A stretch of DNA of 64,000 bases from Isoetes taiwanensis (GCA_021234155.1 JAJEKV010000235.1:496001-560000); one strand, 5' to 3'; positions 11,174 to 23,404 are shown, counted from the first letter of the stretch. Numbers and translations: made by a program. The notes: generated by a model from the letters alone, not told the origin.

Positions 11174-11289
11174 GTTGGATCTAACCGTTGAAGTTATTTT
11201 TCACGAATGTAAAACAATACGGTACATTCCCAAAGTTGAACACACAAACAATATTCCAAGTGGTGGTGCTTTGCTTAAGAAATAACCTC

Positions 11290-11870
11290 AAAAAAACCAT
11301 GCTTACTTAAGAAATATATGCGTAAAAACTACGCCACTTCAGAAAACCACATTTCTGTAAAAAAACAGCCACTTAAAAACTATACCTACTTAAAAACCAC
11401 ACCTCAAAAAACCATACTTACTTTAAAAAATAGCCACGTAAAAACTATACCTAGTTATATAAACCACACCAAAAAAAATCACTCTTCCTTAAAAATAGCT
11501 TCTTAAAAACTAAACTACACCACTTCAGAAAACCATACTTCATTAAAAAACAGCCACTTAAAAACTACACCCGATTATAAACCACACTTCAAAAAACCAT
11601 ACTTCTTTAAAAAACAGCTATTTAAAAACTACACCCACTTATAAACGACACCTCAAAAAACAACACCTCGATTAAAAAAAATCATACCACTTCAGAAAAC
11701 CATACTTCCTTAAAAAACAACCACTTAAAAACTATACCTCCTTATAAACCACACTTCAAAAAACTATACTTCCATAAAAAACGACTACTTAAAAACTACA
11801 CCTAGTTATAAACTACACCTCAAAAAACAACACCTTCTTAAAAACAACACCCCCTCAAAAAGATAAGCAA
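11290..11870. repeat. A/C-rich minisatellite, ~64-bp unit
   Basis: Units run roughly as CTTCAAAAAACCATACTTC, then TTAAAAAACAGCCAC, then TTAAAAACTACACC, then TTATAAACCACA. Two neighbouring units (about 11,526-11,653) are both 64 bases. About eight to nine copies with substitutions and small indels fill the block, which then degrades into AACACC and AAAAA runs to 11,980. Confidence 0.8.
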
Positions 11871-11983
11871 CACTTCTTTTAAAAAAAGGACACCTCAAAC
11901 AAAGACCACACCTTCAAAAAAAAAAAACTATAGCTCCATAAAAAAAACTACACCGCCTCCTTAATGAACCACACCTTCACATA

Positions 11984-12019
11984 ACCACATGTAGATTTTT
12001 TGGAACAACGACATGTGGT
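11984..12019. repeat. 9-bp perfect inverted repeat (hairpin)
   Basis: ACCACATGT at 11,984-11,992 and ACATGTGGT at 12,011-12,019 are exact complements around an 18-base loop. The A/C-rich strand composition flips to G/T-rich directly after it (to about 12,050), so the hairpin sits at the hinge of a lopsided fold-back arrangement. Confidence 0.7.
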
Positions 12020-12061
12020 CTTTTTGTTACTGTTGTTTTTAGGTGTGGACCCAGAATTGGG

Positions 12062-13785
12062 GTGGTAGTGTAAGACAATGACAACATAATCCAAGTAAAT
12101 ACCAACCTCTGAGCGACAAAAACAAAGAACATAGCCAGAATAACAAAACATCAGAAATATAGCTCCGGGACAATGGGTAGCTCAGCCAGCCTACATGCAG
12201 GCCCTGTTAGCAGAGAAATACCCAGCCAACTCACATTCTGAGCCCCGTTGGCAGAGTTGGTGGGGTGAACCTCGTATGCGCATACCCTTCCCAGCCCACG
12301 TCTGGCGTTGGAGGACCTCTTACCATGGGAGTTCACAAGAGTTGACTGACGTAGCAATCCCGGCCAGGAGACTCATGACCACAACTGCTTATATCAACTG
12401 TCAAATGATTCCGAACTATGGCTCCACCTCAGGAGCCAAAATATCCATGTCTCATGTTCTTAGAATTATTTAAGTTTACGTTACTACTCAGATCTCCTAG
12501 ATCTCCTGCAACTGCTCTACTGGCTAATCTATATTCATACCATAGCCCTTACACTTCCATTGTTCCCCTTTGGCTTCTATCTTTACCTATTATTATATCA
12601 TTACCAATTACCAATTTATTAACAACATGCATATATCACAAATGAGACAAGAAAGAAAAAACAACAAGTTAGAAGACCAGAATACCCACAACATCTCTGT
12701 ATTCCAGCCCGATCTTACTATATCGGAGTTGCGCATCCCGAATCGGGACTTTCCATGCCCAAATCCACACTTCCCAAGCTGTTTTGGCATGTTTTCACGT
12801 GAATCCAAACCCATCCAGATAGCTCCAAAAATCCTTCCATGATATCCTTGATTCAGCCAAAATGCCCCTTTACCATTGAATCCGGTCCTTTTATATACAA
12901 ATATATCATATTCCTCTCAGCTTCTCTTCAACTAGACTAGCTTAGGCTTGCAAATCTCGGCAAAAAGGCCTCTATACCCCTCTGAAGCAGCATCAATCTC
13001 TATCTTTTGAAGAAGTCCAATGCAAATCGACCATTCCTAGCTATGCCCAAACGCTTAAAAAGAATCCACATGCATCAATTCAGCTTTTCTCAATTAGATC
13101 CCATGCCATCTGCTTAAGCAAAGCCTAAACAATCTGTTTCTGAATTTCTATGTTCACATCAACACATAAGCACCCAAATATCTTATCAAAAGCATGAACA
13201 AATTTAGGCATAGACGCAACTATGATTTCTTACCTCTGGAGTTTTTACACGCCATAGTTCCTTGGAAATACATAGCCATAACCCTCTTAACAAATCATCA
13301 TAAATCTAACCATGGCAGTCCATATCAAATCTCAAATTAACTCAGCAAAACCCCACCTTAGAATTTCTTCGCGGATAGACCTCTGGACCCCTTGCAATTG
13401 ATTGCGCCTCCAAAGATTGTCTTCTAACTCCAAGAATCAAACTGCAGAAGAACATACATAGTGCAGTCAATTCTGACCCAGCATCACAATTTCTATCATA
13501 ACTTTCTCATACGGATGAGTTTCGGCCTGATCAGACCATTCCGGAAAGCTAACTTAAGGATCTTTCCAACAAAAGAAAAATCACCTGAAAAGGATCTCGG
13601 GTCGCCGAGATATGATGCTTCAAAAATCGAGTTCTAAAACTGCCCAGAATTGCTCCCTGCCTTCGTCCTCTGCAACAATACTTTCTCCAAAGAGACAAAA
13701 CCCTGGTCTCATGCTGCATACATGCCATGAATATGTATATACATAAATACGTATATTAACCCATCAAGTGGTCAGGACTGTTACA
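12062..13785 (-). repeat. Downstream (3') LTR, truncated
   Basis: On the minus strand it starts TGTAACAGTCCTGACC at 13,785. From 12,370 it matches 23,797-24,023 and then 26,017-27,208 almost perfectly. The end distal to the polypurine tract is lost at about 12,062, where the preceding repeats begin. Confidence 0.7.
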
Positions 13786-13799
13786 GTCTCCCCTTCTAA
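13786..13799 (-). promoter_or_regulatory. Polypurine tract of the LTR element
   Basis: The minus strand reads TTTTAGAAGGGGAGAC immediately before the LTR start. Retroelements use such a tract to prime plus-strand DNA synthesis. Confidence 0.7.
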
Positions 13800-14069
13800 A
13801 ATTTCACCCATGTCCTCATGGGTCGATCATTGATTTGATGAAGCAATTCTCCAACAACTTATAGAATTAATATGCAATGCCAACTTATTCATAATTCATA
13901 CCTCAACATCATCAAGAGTTGCTCTCGTTGCTTATACGGAGACTTCTCCCTTGAATACTTCTATGGTAACCACGAAGCCTCTAAATATTCCTCCTCCTCC
14001 TGAGGATAGCATTTTTAGATCTCTCTGCAATCCATAGATCATAATGTCAACACCCAAGGATCCAACATT

Positions 14070-14081
14070 GCTCTGATACCA
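14070..14081 (-). promoter_or_regulatory. Primer binding site for tRNA-iMet
   Basis: The minus strand has TGGTATCAGAGC, an exact 12-base match to the usual plant retroelement site. It lies four bases from the end (...CGTCA) of the upstream LTR. Confidence 0.8.
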
Positions 14082-14085
14082 ATTA

Positions 14086-14826
14086 TGACGAGACTGCCGA
14101 GTTGACCCTCTAGGCAACTCGGGATCCTGTCAATATTGCGCTAATTCTAGGTTGGTGTGACAAACAATTGAATATGGTGAAGAATTGAATCTTCCTCTTG
14201 CACAGTTGAAATAGCATACTCAAAACTCAATGAGCAAGTACTTATGGTCTCAATATAATCATACAATATTAACATCCAAAGAAATCCATATTCTCAATAG
14301 TTACAGCATCCCTATTAGCAACTCAACCCTAGAAGCTTCTCGCTCATCCATGAGCCACAATCGTGCTGGTGCCATCGCCTTGCTCATTCACTGCACATAC
14401 ACTCACCGGGTTAGTCCTCGCGGACTAAGTGGGGATCCCGGCTGCCAATCGCATGCATGGAAATTATACTGAAATCTTGGATAAGCACAAACACGGCGGA
14501 AATCCTACATGGGTACAGTGCTAAGACAATGACAACATAATCCAAGTAAATACCAACCTCTGAGCAACAAAAGCAAAGAACATAGCCAGAATAACAAAAC
14601 ATCAGAAATATAGCTCCGGGACAATGGGTAGCTCAGGCCAGCCTACATGCAGCCCCCCGTTAGTTGAGAAATACCCAGCCAGCTCACATTCCGAGCCCCG
14701 CTGGCATGGAGTTGGTGGGGTGAACCTCGTGATAAGATACCCTTCCTTACACGCCCATTTGGAGGACCTCTTACCATGGGAGTTCACAAGAGTTGATCGA
14801 CGTAGCAATCCCGGCCGGAGAACTAA
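14086..14826 (-). repeat. Upstream (5') LTR, truncated
   Basis: The plus strand begins TGACGAGACTGCC at 14,086, which is the minus-strand LTR end. Homology with the other LTR is found only in 14,522-14,820. Beyond that the sequence changes to DNA that I cannot place (14,827-15,125). Confidence 0.55.
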
Positions 14827-15125
14827 CGCCCGGTGTCCGCGAAAGCACAAGAATACCCTGAGAGAATCACGATGAACATGAGCATGCCGAGCAACCTAGG
14901 CCAATAGAACCTAGAAGTCCGACCCCGGAGGTTTCAATAGACATCAAATACCAAGACAACAATTGGACAATGCAAGACCAAGACATGTGAAGTTCATTAG
15001 AATGTTTACTATCATGTGCCTAGATTATATCGTTGTTGATGTTGTCTATACAACCCGCCCAAGTTGAAGTAGCTAGGTTACCGGGATGAAGATAATGATC
15101 GCCAATCCAACACGCCGAGGAAGCC

Positions 15126-15157
15126 ATGGGTGAAAGTATGTGGTGGGTATCAAAAGC
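15126..15157 (+). repeat. Left terminal inverted repeat
   Basis: GTGAAAGTATG and TGGTGGGTA match the complement of the right end with one base less between them. Confidence 0.6.
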
Positions 15158-15438
15158 ATGCGCCCCGGACGCGATGCTTATAGCAGGGTTTTAGCCGCTT
15201 AAAGCACCCTCGCTTTTGCTTAATTTGGGTGCCGATGGGTGTAATCGAGTCATTTATTTCACGCCCTTCATGTACTCACACGCCCACGCCACTTTAACGA
15301 ACCGTTAGGAAAATGATTGTGGGATTTTGGCTGTTTTTTCATGTGAAAGTGGTAGTGCGTTGCAAATTCGATCGAGCCTTAACTACTTCCCATGGCCCGA
15401 AAATTCTCCTCCAATTCACTTATTCTCCCTCTCAGAAT

Positions 15439-18400
15439 TTCATGGCGCCCCCGATACCGGCACGGAGGCAATCACACGTTAGCATTGGATTTTTCGGCCC
15501 GATGAATCCCAATACGTTGTTCCGATTTGTTGGATGTCAATGCAACACAGAAATATCGCGTGAAGATCCGGTTTCCTGCAATTTACAAGAAATTGAATGC
15601 AGAGAGAAAGAGAGAATGATTATGGAATATGATGAAAAAGCGGTTGAGCGGGGAGGATCCGAAAGCATGAGGCGCGGGCAAGAAATAGCCAAGCTTGTAG
15701 TTGATTACTTCAACAAGCTCACCAAAAAGCATTCACCGAACTCAAGGCGATGTGATGAAGAGGGTGGTTCATCACCACTTAAATGGAAATCTCGGAACCG
15801 GAATTTTGCCAAATCCAAAGGAGTGCAAGGCGGGGTGCCGCTGCTCAACAACTTGAAATGCAGACAATGGCAGCCACAAAGAGGCAAAGGAACCATGATA
15901 TTTGAGAGCCGTAACCTCTACACTTGTGATGGCTTCTTCCACAAAATTGAGATGCAATTCCACTATGGCGGGGCTGTTAGGTACATCTAATTCTTGCTTT
16001 CTTGCCTGCGGCTTCTTCATGCTGTTAAGTGCTTGTATATGAAAGTGATGCTGGCTGGGATATGTTCATTGATTAATGTGCAATATTTTTTATGATAGGT
16101 TGCATGAGGTCAACAATTGCAACTGCTGCATTAAGGAAATCGGAAGCCGTCCTTGGAAATGGTCCGTGGTCTTGCTTCCAAAGGAGGTTGAGATGCGATT
16201 CTCTCACCCCTGCTTGCAAGCAAAGCATAACAGAATTCTGGAAACAAAATAGCAGAGTCTCTCCTTGCAAGAAAGATGTTGTGAACACTGTTGGAGAGTC
16301 AGGCTTCCGAATTTCTTATCCCTTGCACCTTATGGAGGTCACACAGGTATAAGTTTCCATACAAATATTTTTTTGCTATTATTGCATAAATATTTCTAAC
16401 CAAAGGCTACCATTCAGCTGCAGCTATTTCAACAATACAAAAAGGCACATCCTCAACACCCTGTTTGCTTAAAGGCTTTCGAGAAGTTGAAGCCTATTTA
16501 TGTAAAGAAAGTATCGTAAAAGGGAAACCATTTGTTGCATATACCATATGAAGTTGGAGTATGCCGGGTAGTAATACGAATGCATTAAGGTCGACAAAAA
16601 CCGGATTCCATGGTGAAGAGTGCAAGTGCACTGCGAGGTCCGGGTGGACCTGGTGAGAAGTGTCGGCCGCCAACATATCGTGATGACTCAACCGGCGAAG
16701 CTCGGAGGGTCGTGGTTTGCAACAAGAGCGAGGGTGAAGAATGGTATAAACATGACTGCTTGATGCAGAAATGTCAGAAGTGTGGCATAAATAGTCTTCT
16801 TATATGTCCAAGAGAAAGAGAGAATCATGAGTTCTTGCTTGAATGGAAGACGTTTGAAAAGGTAATACTCTCTTTATTGTTTGCTGAAACATGCTGATAT
16901 GTGCTGTCATCCGCTGACTCCTGCTTTTGTGCTTTCAACTTGCGCTAATCTTCTGTTTTATGCTACAGACCTTGTTACAGATTCCAGAGGAGACAGAAGA
17001 AGCTGGTGGAGTTGCAGCCTGTGTTACCAAGGAAGTGCCAGGTGGCAACAAAAAGAAAAGATCCAATGCCACCAAGAAGGGAAACAAAAGTAAGAAATCC
17101 AAGGTAGTTATTTGGGACACGACCGAAGTCGCAAAGACAAGTTGAGAAGAAGGGAAACAAAAGCAAGAAATCCAAGGTAGCTGGTGGGACACGACCAAGC
17201 CGCAAAGCACAAGATGAGACCTCAAATGGCAAGGGGAAAAAAAAAGAAAGGACCAAAGCCAGTCCTTAGATTGTCTTACAAGAGACGGCGGTGAAGGATT
17301 TCATTTCATATCGTGTTCCACATTGAAGATATTCGTGCGTCGCGACAATTACAGGGCTAGATGGCGAGCCATGCAATTCGTGAGTTGCCCTGGACAATAT
17401 CCAAGATGGCACCATTGTTTACGTAATTGATTTTTTGCAGAGAATTACAGCATAAAAATACAAAGGGAGGTTCAAAGCCAGCATTGGCACAATGACCAGA
17501 TAACAATTCTCGTCCACATCACGTATAGGATGGACAACAGCTCTGGGACCAGAAAGCTATTGAAGGAAACCCATTTTTACTTAAGTGATGACAAGATTCA
17601 TGACACTCTTTTTGTGCAGCACTATCTTAGAAAGCACAATTCATGGCTAGTATCAAATGGTGTAGAATTCTCCAGGCATATAGTTTGGTCAGATGGTTGT
17701 TCTAGCCAATTCAAATCTGCCCGGCCATTCTATTTCCTACCAAGATATCACCATGAGCTAGTGAAGGAAATAATATGGAATTTCTTTGGGACAGCCCATG
17801 GTAAGGGAGAGCACGATGGGCAAGGGGCAGTCCTTAAAGGGGCATTCACTAGAGAGCACCTCAAGTATGATTGGAGTGAGATTTAGGGGTCTTAGATGAT
17901 GTGGAATGGTCGCTTACGGCGTTGGAATGAAGGGGCCAAAGAACGGGACATCAAGAGGTAATATGCTTTCATCCGCATTTATCCGCTTTTAACGTGTTGT
18001 CATCCGCTTTCAACGTGCTTTCATCCGCTTTTATCTGGCCGGGTATGTTTGTATTGTGCCTCAGATCGTATGTGAACCGTAATACTTGTTCTTTGGCTTT
18101 TGCGGCACTTCGGTTCATTGGAAAGGATGATGTTGATAGGGACGTAACCGGCCGGATCGTGCCAAGGTAGAAGGGACCAAGGAAATACACCGTCCAGGAC
18201 TTACTTGGCCAAATCAAGCACAAGGGTGGCTCATAGAGGTTTAAGTTGTTTCTATGGTAATTGTTTGAAAGGAAACTGGTCATCTTGTGTGAACAAGCAC
18301 AGGGTTGAAGAATTGGAAATATGTTACACTAAAGCCGATAAGTCTACCGTGAAGGTACCGCAGATTTAAATCGATGAGGCATTTTTGAAGGTGATGGAGA

Positions 18401-18790
18401 ATGGCTTAGTGGAAACATAGAGGAAGGTGATAACTTTGTTTGCTTGAAGCGAGGAGGGAAATCGGGGAGAATGCAGATTTCTATGTGGTGAAATGTGTTA
18501 AGCCAAGGCATCCTTGACGTAATTGTCAAGGATAGCTGAAATCCGGAACCTTCAATGTCGATGAACATGTGTTGGCTGGTTTGTACTATCTTTGCCGGCG
18601 GCCCGATAATAGTTGGGAGCTACTTGAAGACAAAGGGCGACCTTCCAAAGCAGTCATCACGCATCGCCTATCAAGTTTGAGATGAATCGATTTCGGCACC
18701 AATGATTTTCCCTTGAACAGGCTACTCACCAGATGATCCTTGACAGTCTGCCATATGAAGGTTGAATATGCTTTGACTAGTTGTTTTATC
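15439..18790 (+). pseudogene. DDE-transposase-like gene, apparently broken
   Basis: Likely exons are 15,439-15,980, 16,099-16,346, about 16,604-16,861, 16,969-17,957, and pieces from 18,065 to 18,790. Splice sites fit where checked (AG|GT at 15,980, TAG| at 16,098, AG|GTAATA at 16,861). Motifs in order are a Cys pair CQKCG with CPRE at about 16,770-16,820; an FAENY...EIQ-type segment with HWHNDQ at about 17,430-17,510; HIVWSDGCSSQFK at about 17,680; and WNFFGTAHGKGEHDG at about 17,780-17,825. The conserved Asp and His/Glu residues are those expected of an RNase H-like integrase fold, which is inference. There is a TAG at 16,251, a shift just after the Asp codon at 17,429, and stops after about 17,882. 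The intact-looking C-terminal exon end survives in the duplicated copy at 19,280-19,455. Confidence 0.55.
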
Positions 18791-19248
18791 ATTTTAACAG
18801 GTCTGTAGTTACTTGTGTACTTGTCTCAAATTTTGATCATTGTATTGGAGACAATGCTTATGAGACAATGTTTGTAGTATTGGACTGCTGTATTGGAGTA
18901 TTTTAGTATTGGAAACAATGCTTGTAGTATTGGAGAGTAAGCTTGATATATATTACAGAAAATTGTACACTCAGGATTAGAGACATCACTCAATACTCAA
19001 GATAACACAAAGTAATCATACATATATATTACAAAAAAGTAATGTACAATGGTTACTTCATGAGTCATCGAAGTCTTCAGAGTCATGCTCCTCGCCAGGA
19101 AGGGTGCCCAGCAGCTGCCTTTGTACTTCTAATAGAGCATTGAGGATATAGTAGGCCGAGACAAGATAGTTGTTGAGGCAGTAATCCAGCACTGCAACTA
19201 TCTCCTTGTCCAACCATGCATCAGAGATGTCAATTTGTGAGATCGTTT
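18599..19248. repeat. ~650-bp tandem duplication, copy A
   Basis: From GCCCGATAATAGTTGGG to GTGAGATCG this block recurs at 19,279-19,934, separated by about 30 bases. It covers the 3' ends of both convergent genes. Copy A has a damaged plus-gene end but a better minus-gene end. Confidence 0.9.
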
Positions 19249-19278
19249 CCTATACTGTATGATAATACTATGCTGTCC

Positions 19279-19934
19279 AGCCCGATAATAGTTGGGAGCT
19301 ACTTGAAGACAAAGGCCTGACCTTCCAGTACAGTCATCACGTATCAGCTATCAAGTTTGAGATGAATCAGATTCCTGGCACCAACAGATTTTCCCTTGAA
19401 CAGGCTACTCACCAGATGATCCTTGACAGTCTGCCATATGAAGGTTGAATATGCTTTGACCTAGTTGTTTTATCATTTTAACAGGTCTGTAGTTACTTGT
19501 GTACTTGTCTCAAATTTTGATCATTGTATTGGAGACAATGCTTATGAGACAATGTTTGTAGTATTGGAATTTCAGTATTGGAGTATTTTAGTATTGGAAA
19601 CAATGCTTGTAGTATTGGAGAGTAAGCTTGATATATATTACAGAAAATTGTACACTCAGGATTAGAGACATCACTCAATACTCAAGATAACACAAAGTAA
19701 TCATACATATATATTACAAAAAAGTAATGTACAATGGTTACTTCATGAGTCATCGAAGTCTTGAGTCATGCTCCTCGCCGGGGAAGGGTGCCCAAAGTTT
19801 TGCCTTTTGTACTTCTAATGGAGCATTGAGGATATAGTAGGCCGAGACAAGATAGTTGTTGAGGCAATAATCCAGCACTGCAACTGTCTCCTTCTCCAAC
19901 CATGCATCAGAGATGTCAATTTGTGAGATCGCTT
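19279..19934. repeat. ~650-bp tandem duplication, copy B
   Basis: This is the second copy. Its first 175 bases are open in the transposase frame (PDNSWELLEDKG ... LDSLPYEG, stop). Almost all differences from copy A lie at CAG or CTG trinucleotides. Confidence 0.9.
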
Positions 19935-22900
19935 TTCTGTCTTGATGAGAAGACAAGTATTCCAAAATTTGGACACACAAACTTACGCAAAAGTTGTCCT
20001 CTTCTTGTCCCTTGAAAGGCATAGCAGAGGGAGCATGTGTGTATAGGGGTTTAGAAACCCTTTTTGTAGGCTGTCATCAACCAAAAAAATCATACCATGA
20101 TATTGAGGAAAATCCTCAAGTACAACCTTCAACTCCTTGAAAAAAAGTTGCTTTTCTGTGCTGGTTGGATGCTCGCATGCATAGCAATGCTCTTGACCAT
20201 ATACCTTCAAGAATCTGGTCACCGAAATCGGGGAACAATGCATCCACCATATCTCTTGTATTCAAGTAGAGAAGCACTCCAAATCACAATATCAAACCTC
20301 AAGATTGCCCCTCCACAAACTCATGATACGGGTTCGCAAATGAGGTACTTACTTGCGTTTCTTTTTACAACATGGTTCGTTTGTGGTGGAGGCAAGATTT
20401 TCCCGTTCATTCTCCTCTGTTGTGTCTGTGCCAGTACACCATTTATGTCAAGCACCATGCACTTCCGTCTGGGTGTCTATCCCTCGACGTTTGTAACCAC
20501 TGTCGATGTATCTTTGATCGTGCTTGTCTTTGCGATGTGTCTTTGGACTCTCTTTGGGAAGTGCTATCGGAAGGTCTTTGGACATTTTTGCGACCTCTTT
20601 GGACTCTGCTTTATCTTTGCTACCAGATGATGGAGAGTGCTGATAGCCATAGTCAGATACATCCTTATTCTCCCTGCCCCCAATGTATGGGTGTTTCCTG
20701 GCTATCAGTAACCCTTGCAGTGCCTTTGTCCTCGGTTTCTTCATTCACGACTGTCTTGTTCTCGCGCATGCAAGGATGAGCTCCAATTAACAACCAAAAA
20801 TTTGTAGAGAATACACATTCGAAATGTAACAGATAACGAGGCACCTTTTGTATGTTAGAGTTTGTCTTTGGCACTTCTTTATCTGTATTGTCTTCTTCAT
20901 CAGATTCACTAAGTATAACCATTGGCTGCCTTCTTTTTCTGCGGACAAGTTTTTACAGAAGCCTAAGTTGAATGAATAATCCAAACCAAAATTTGCAGAT
21001 TAAAGGTGGAATAAAACATGGATCAAATATATTAATTGTTTGAACAAAAACCTTTTGGCTGATGGTTTAGGGTTGTCTTGCAAAATCAAGGTTTCCTGGC
21101 CTGAAATACATAAGGCAAAATTACATTAGCCTTGTTTTTTTTTTCCAAATGCTACTTCTATAGGGACGTCCTCATCAAGGTCATTTTTCGACTCACCCTC
21201 ACTTTCTTCTTCCACAACCTTCCCGGCCCTTGGCCCGGTGTCAACTCGGCCGACCGCTTAACTAACGGTCTGAACGATTGTCGACATCTTCGCCATCGTT
21301 TTTCTTTCCTGCAAAGAACAGGGTGTTAGAGGAGGCCTTTGTAGAGGCAGCTGCAGAATTTGGAACTATAATATAATTGTTGGCACCATCAGTACTACTT
21401 GAATCTCCCTTGGATTCTGCATGCTTTGGTGTCTCTCGGCCTTTGTCTTTGCCCGTGTGTCAGTAGTCTTTGTCAAGATCACCGGGTAGTTTGTCGCTTC
21501 TAATGTCTCAAAGCACCTTCTAATCTTGCCAATTCAAATGAGAGCCCGAAAATAGGCATGTACCTTTTTTTCCCATGTCTTGGGCGTGGAGTGTGAACCC
21601 TTGTGGACTTGTGCTTGGCTGATCCTGGGGTCCTTTTACTTTTTGGTGTGTTGACCTGTTTCCTTTTCCTGCTGCTATTAGGAGTTGTGGCTACATGCTC
21701 ATCAACATCAATTATCTTCTTCTCGGTTTTGTGAGATGTTCCAGCATGCAACAAGATTAAGCTTACCTATTTCCCGCACTAACCCTGTAGGAATGGTCTC
21801 GTGCACTCGGCAAAGATCCTCCATGAGCAACCGGTGCAAATTTAGCGGATAATGATGTCCACATTTCATCCGCAGGCTGAGGGTGTAATCATCCTGGAAT
21901 GCAAGACCACAGGTGGAACATCTCTTCTCATCTCCAATTGGCAATCGAAATGGTATTGGAGTGATGCTGACCAGCTGATCATTTCTCTTGGTCATCTCCC
22001 TCAGTCTGGTGACATTCTGTAAGTGCTGCTGGGCTTTTACAAGGAGGGACTCGTTGTTGGCAATCTCGGCAGATTAGTGCAGCCACCTTTCTACATTGGG
22101 TTTGATCTATTGGCCCACCCCCATTTCAAGTAGGGACTTGAAAGATATACTCGCCATATCTTTCTCCCTCTCCAAAGAATGAATCTCGTAGAGACACTGC
22201 ATTAGGATCCGGCGTTGCTTGAAGGCGTGCAATATTATCCTTTATGGTCTTCAACTTCCCCTCTGCTGCCTAGAAGAAGGTGCCCTTTGCCTGAGATTGT
22301 GCAGCCTGTTCCTTCTTTGACACTAGGTCACTCTGCTGCATTTTTAGGGCTTCCTGCATATCTTGGATCATGCTTTCCCAGACGGGAAATATTTTTCCCA
22401 TAAGCCGATGCTTCTTTGGACACATTGCGATACTCTGAATGACAACTTCCCTTCTAATTTTACAAAGAGTGCTGCCTGCCGAGGTCGGCCTTTTCTCGCT
22501 ATGCTTTTCAGTCTTTGTTGTCTGGCGTGATTTCTTTGCCCTTTGGTCTTTGGGTTCACTCTTGACCTTGCTTTCGAATAGGCTCACTTTTTTTTTTTCT
22601 TTTTGCCGCCACTGCTGCCCAATTAACCTTGAAATTTTCGGATCCTGCTTTGGCCCTCCCGCGGTTGTTGAATGCAAATAAAAGGAAACCGTCTTCCTTA
22701 CTTCTCTATTCTTCAACCCTTACGGGTATATCTTGCTCAACAGTTCAATTAGAGCTTCTTCGTTGCTACGGCCTTACTTTGTCGATGGATGTCTTGTTGA
22801 GAATGACACCATTGGTGTCCCAAACCTCATTATACTTACTTTCTGCTAGGATATCACATCCGTTTCGAAATTGAGAGGGATGTACACCCTCATTTGATAG

Positions 22901-23110
22901 ACCCGCATAAGCATGGAAGTCCTCCTCAGTTCGGCAATCAGCCAGGTCCGGTCTTAGGGGCACGTTCCTTCTGGGCTGAAAGAAAGCAAGAAAAACAAAT
23001 TAACAGGGCATCGTAAGCCATCAAAATTGGCAGTGCATTTTGCTTACCCTGCGCATGTCATCCATTGGAATTAATGGCTGAGCCGGCAGATTAACAACCT
23101 TCTTCACCAT
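19743..23110 (-). pseudogene. HMG/zinc-finger-like second gene of the transposon
   Basis: It starts MVKKVVNLPAQPLIP at 23,110. Exon 1 (23,110-23,048) ends AGG|GTAAGC, and exon 2 (22,975-22,778) joins in phase and ends AAA|GTAAGG. Next come an HMG-box-like stretch (FYLHSTT, ISRLIGQQWR, LFESK) at about 22,715-22,560 and a long charged helix. A Cys/His cluster (CSTCG ... CGHHYPLNLH ... C) lies at about 21,930-21,820, then a basic disordered segment to 21,500. An acidic patch (SESDEEDN) is at about 20,915. Last are YGQEHCYACEHP at about 20,195 and a conserved-looking end (ILEYLSSH, AISQIDISDAWLE, VLDYCLNNY) at about 19,960-19,840. Later exon borders are uncertain. It is probably a DNA-binding accessory protein of the element, which is inference from domains and position. 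Some frames need shifts, so function is doubtful. Confidence 0.45.
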
Positions 23111-23404
23111 AGTGCGTTTGAGATTTGGAATACTAGAGTGAATGCGGAAATTCTCGAGCTTCTTCTCCGCGGGCTATTTGTCCGGAGTAGCAAAAGGTGG
23201 GGAGCACGGTTGCAAATTACAAATTCAAAAATTCGCTACCCTTCGGATCACAGTCATTAGTTACGGTGGGCGATAAGCAGGTTATGATTGAAACGGGCAT
23301 GCCCTATGTGAAGTGACGGGGGCATAGCATAGGTTAGACTTCAATTGGTGAAGGGTGGAAAAAATAGTATGAAGGGTGCTGGTGCTGGGTGCTGAACCGC
23401 GTTT

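Larger units (their letters stand above)
12062..14826 (-). mobile_element. LTR element without coding region, minus strand
   Basis: Two LTR-derived blocks face the same way, with only 300 bases between them. Just above 13,785 the minus strand reads TAGAAGGGGAGAC directly before TGTAACAG, a polypurine tract abutting an LTR start. At 14,081-14,070 the minus strand reads TGGTATCAGAGC, the complement of the initiator methionine tRNA 3' end, just inside an LTR end at 14,086. The upstream LTR (14,086 to about 14,826) and downstream LTR (12,062-13,785) overlap in sequence for about 300 bases (12,062-12,360 versus 14,522-14,820) and otherwise carry different parts, so both are truncated; a full LTR would be about 2.2 kb. 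With no gag or pol the element could only move by proteins supplied in trans. Confidence 0.7.

Noticed and set aside
11318..11506. Small Lys/Thr-rich protein frame
   Set aside because: It is a reading of the A/C-rich minisatellite and is not kept between units.
20097..20779. Plus-strand frames of 177 and 135 codons with hydrophobic stretches
   Set aside because: They lie antisense to conserved-looking exons of the minus-strand transposon gene, and the hydrophobicity comes from the complement of Lys/Glu codons.
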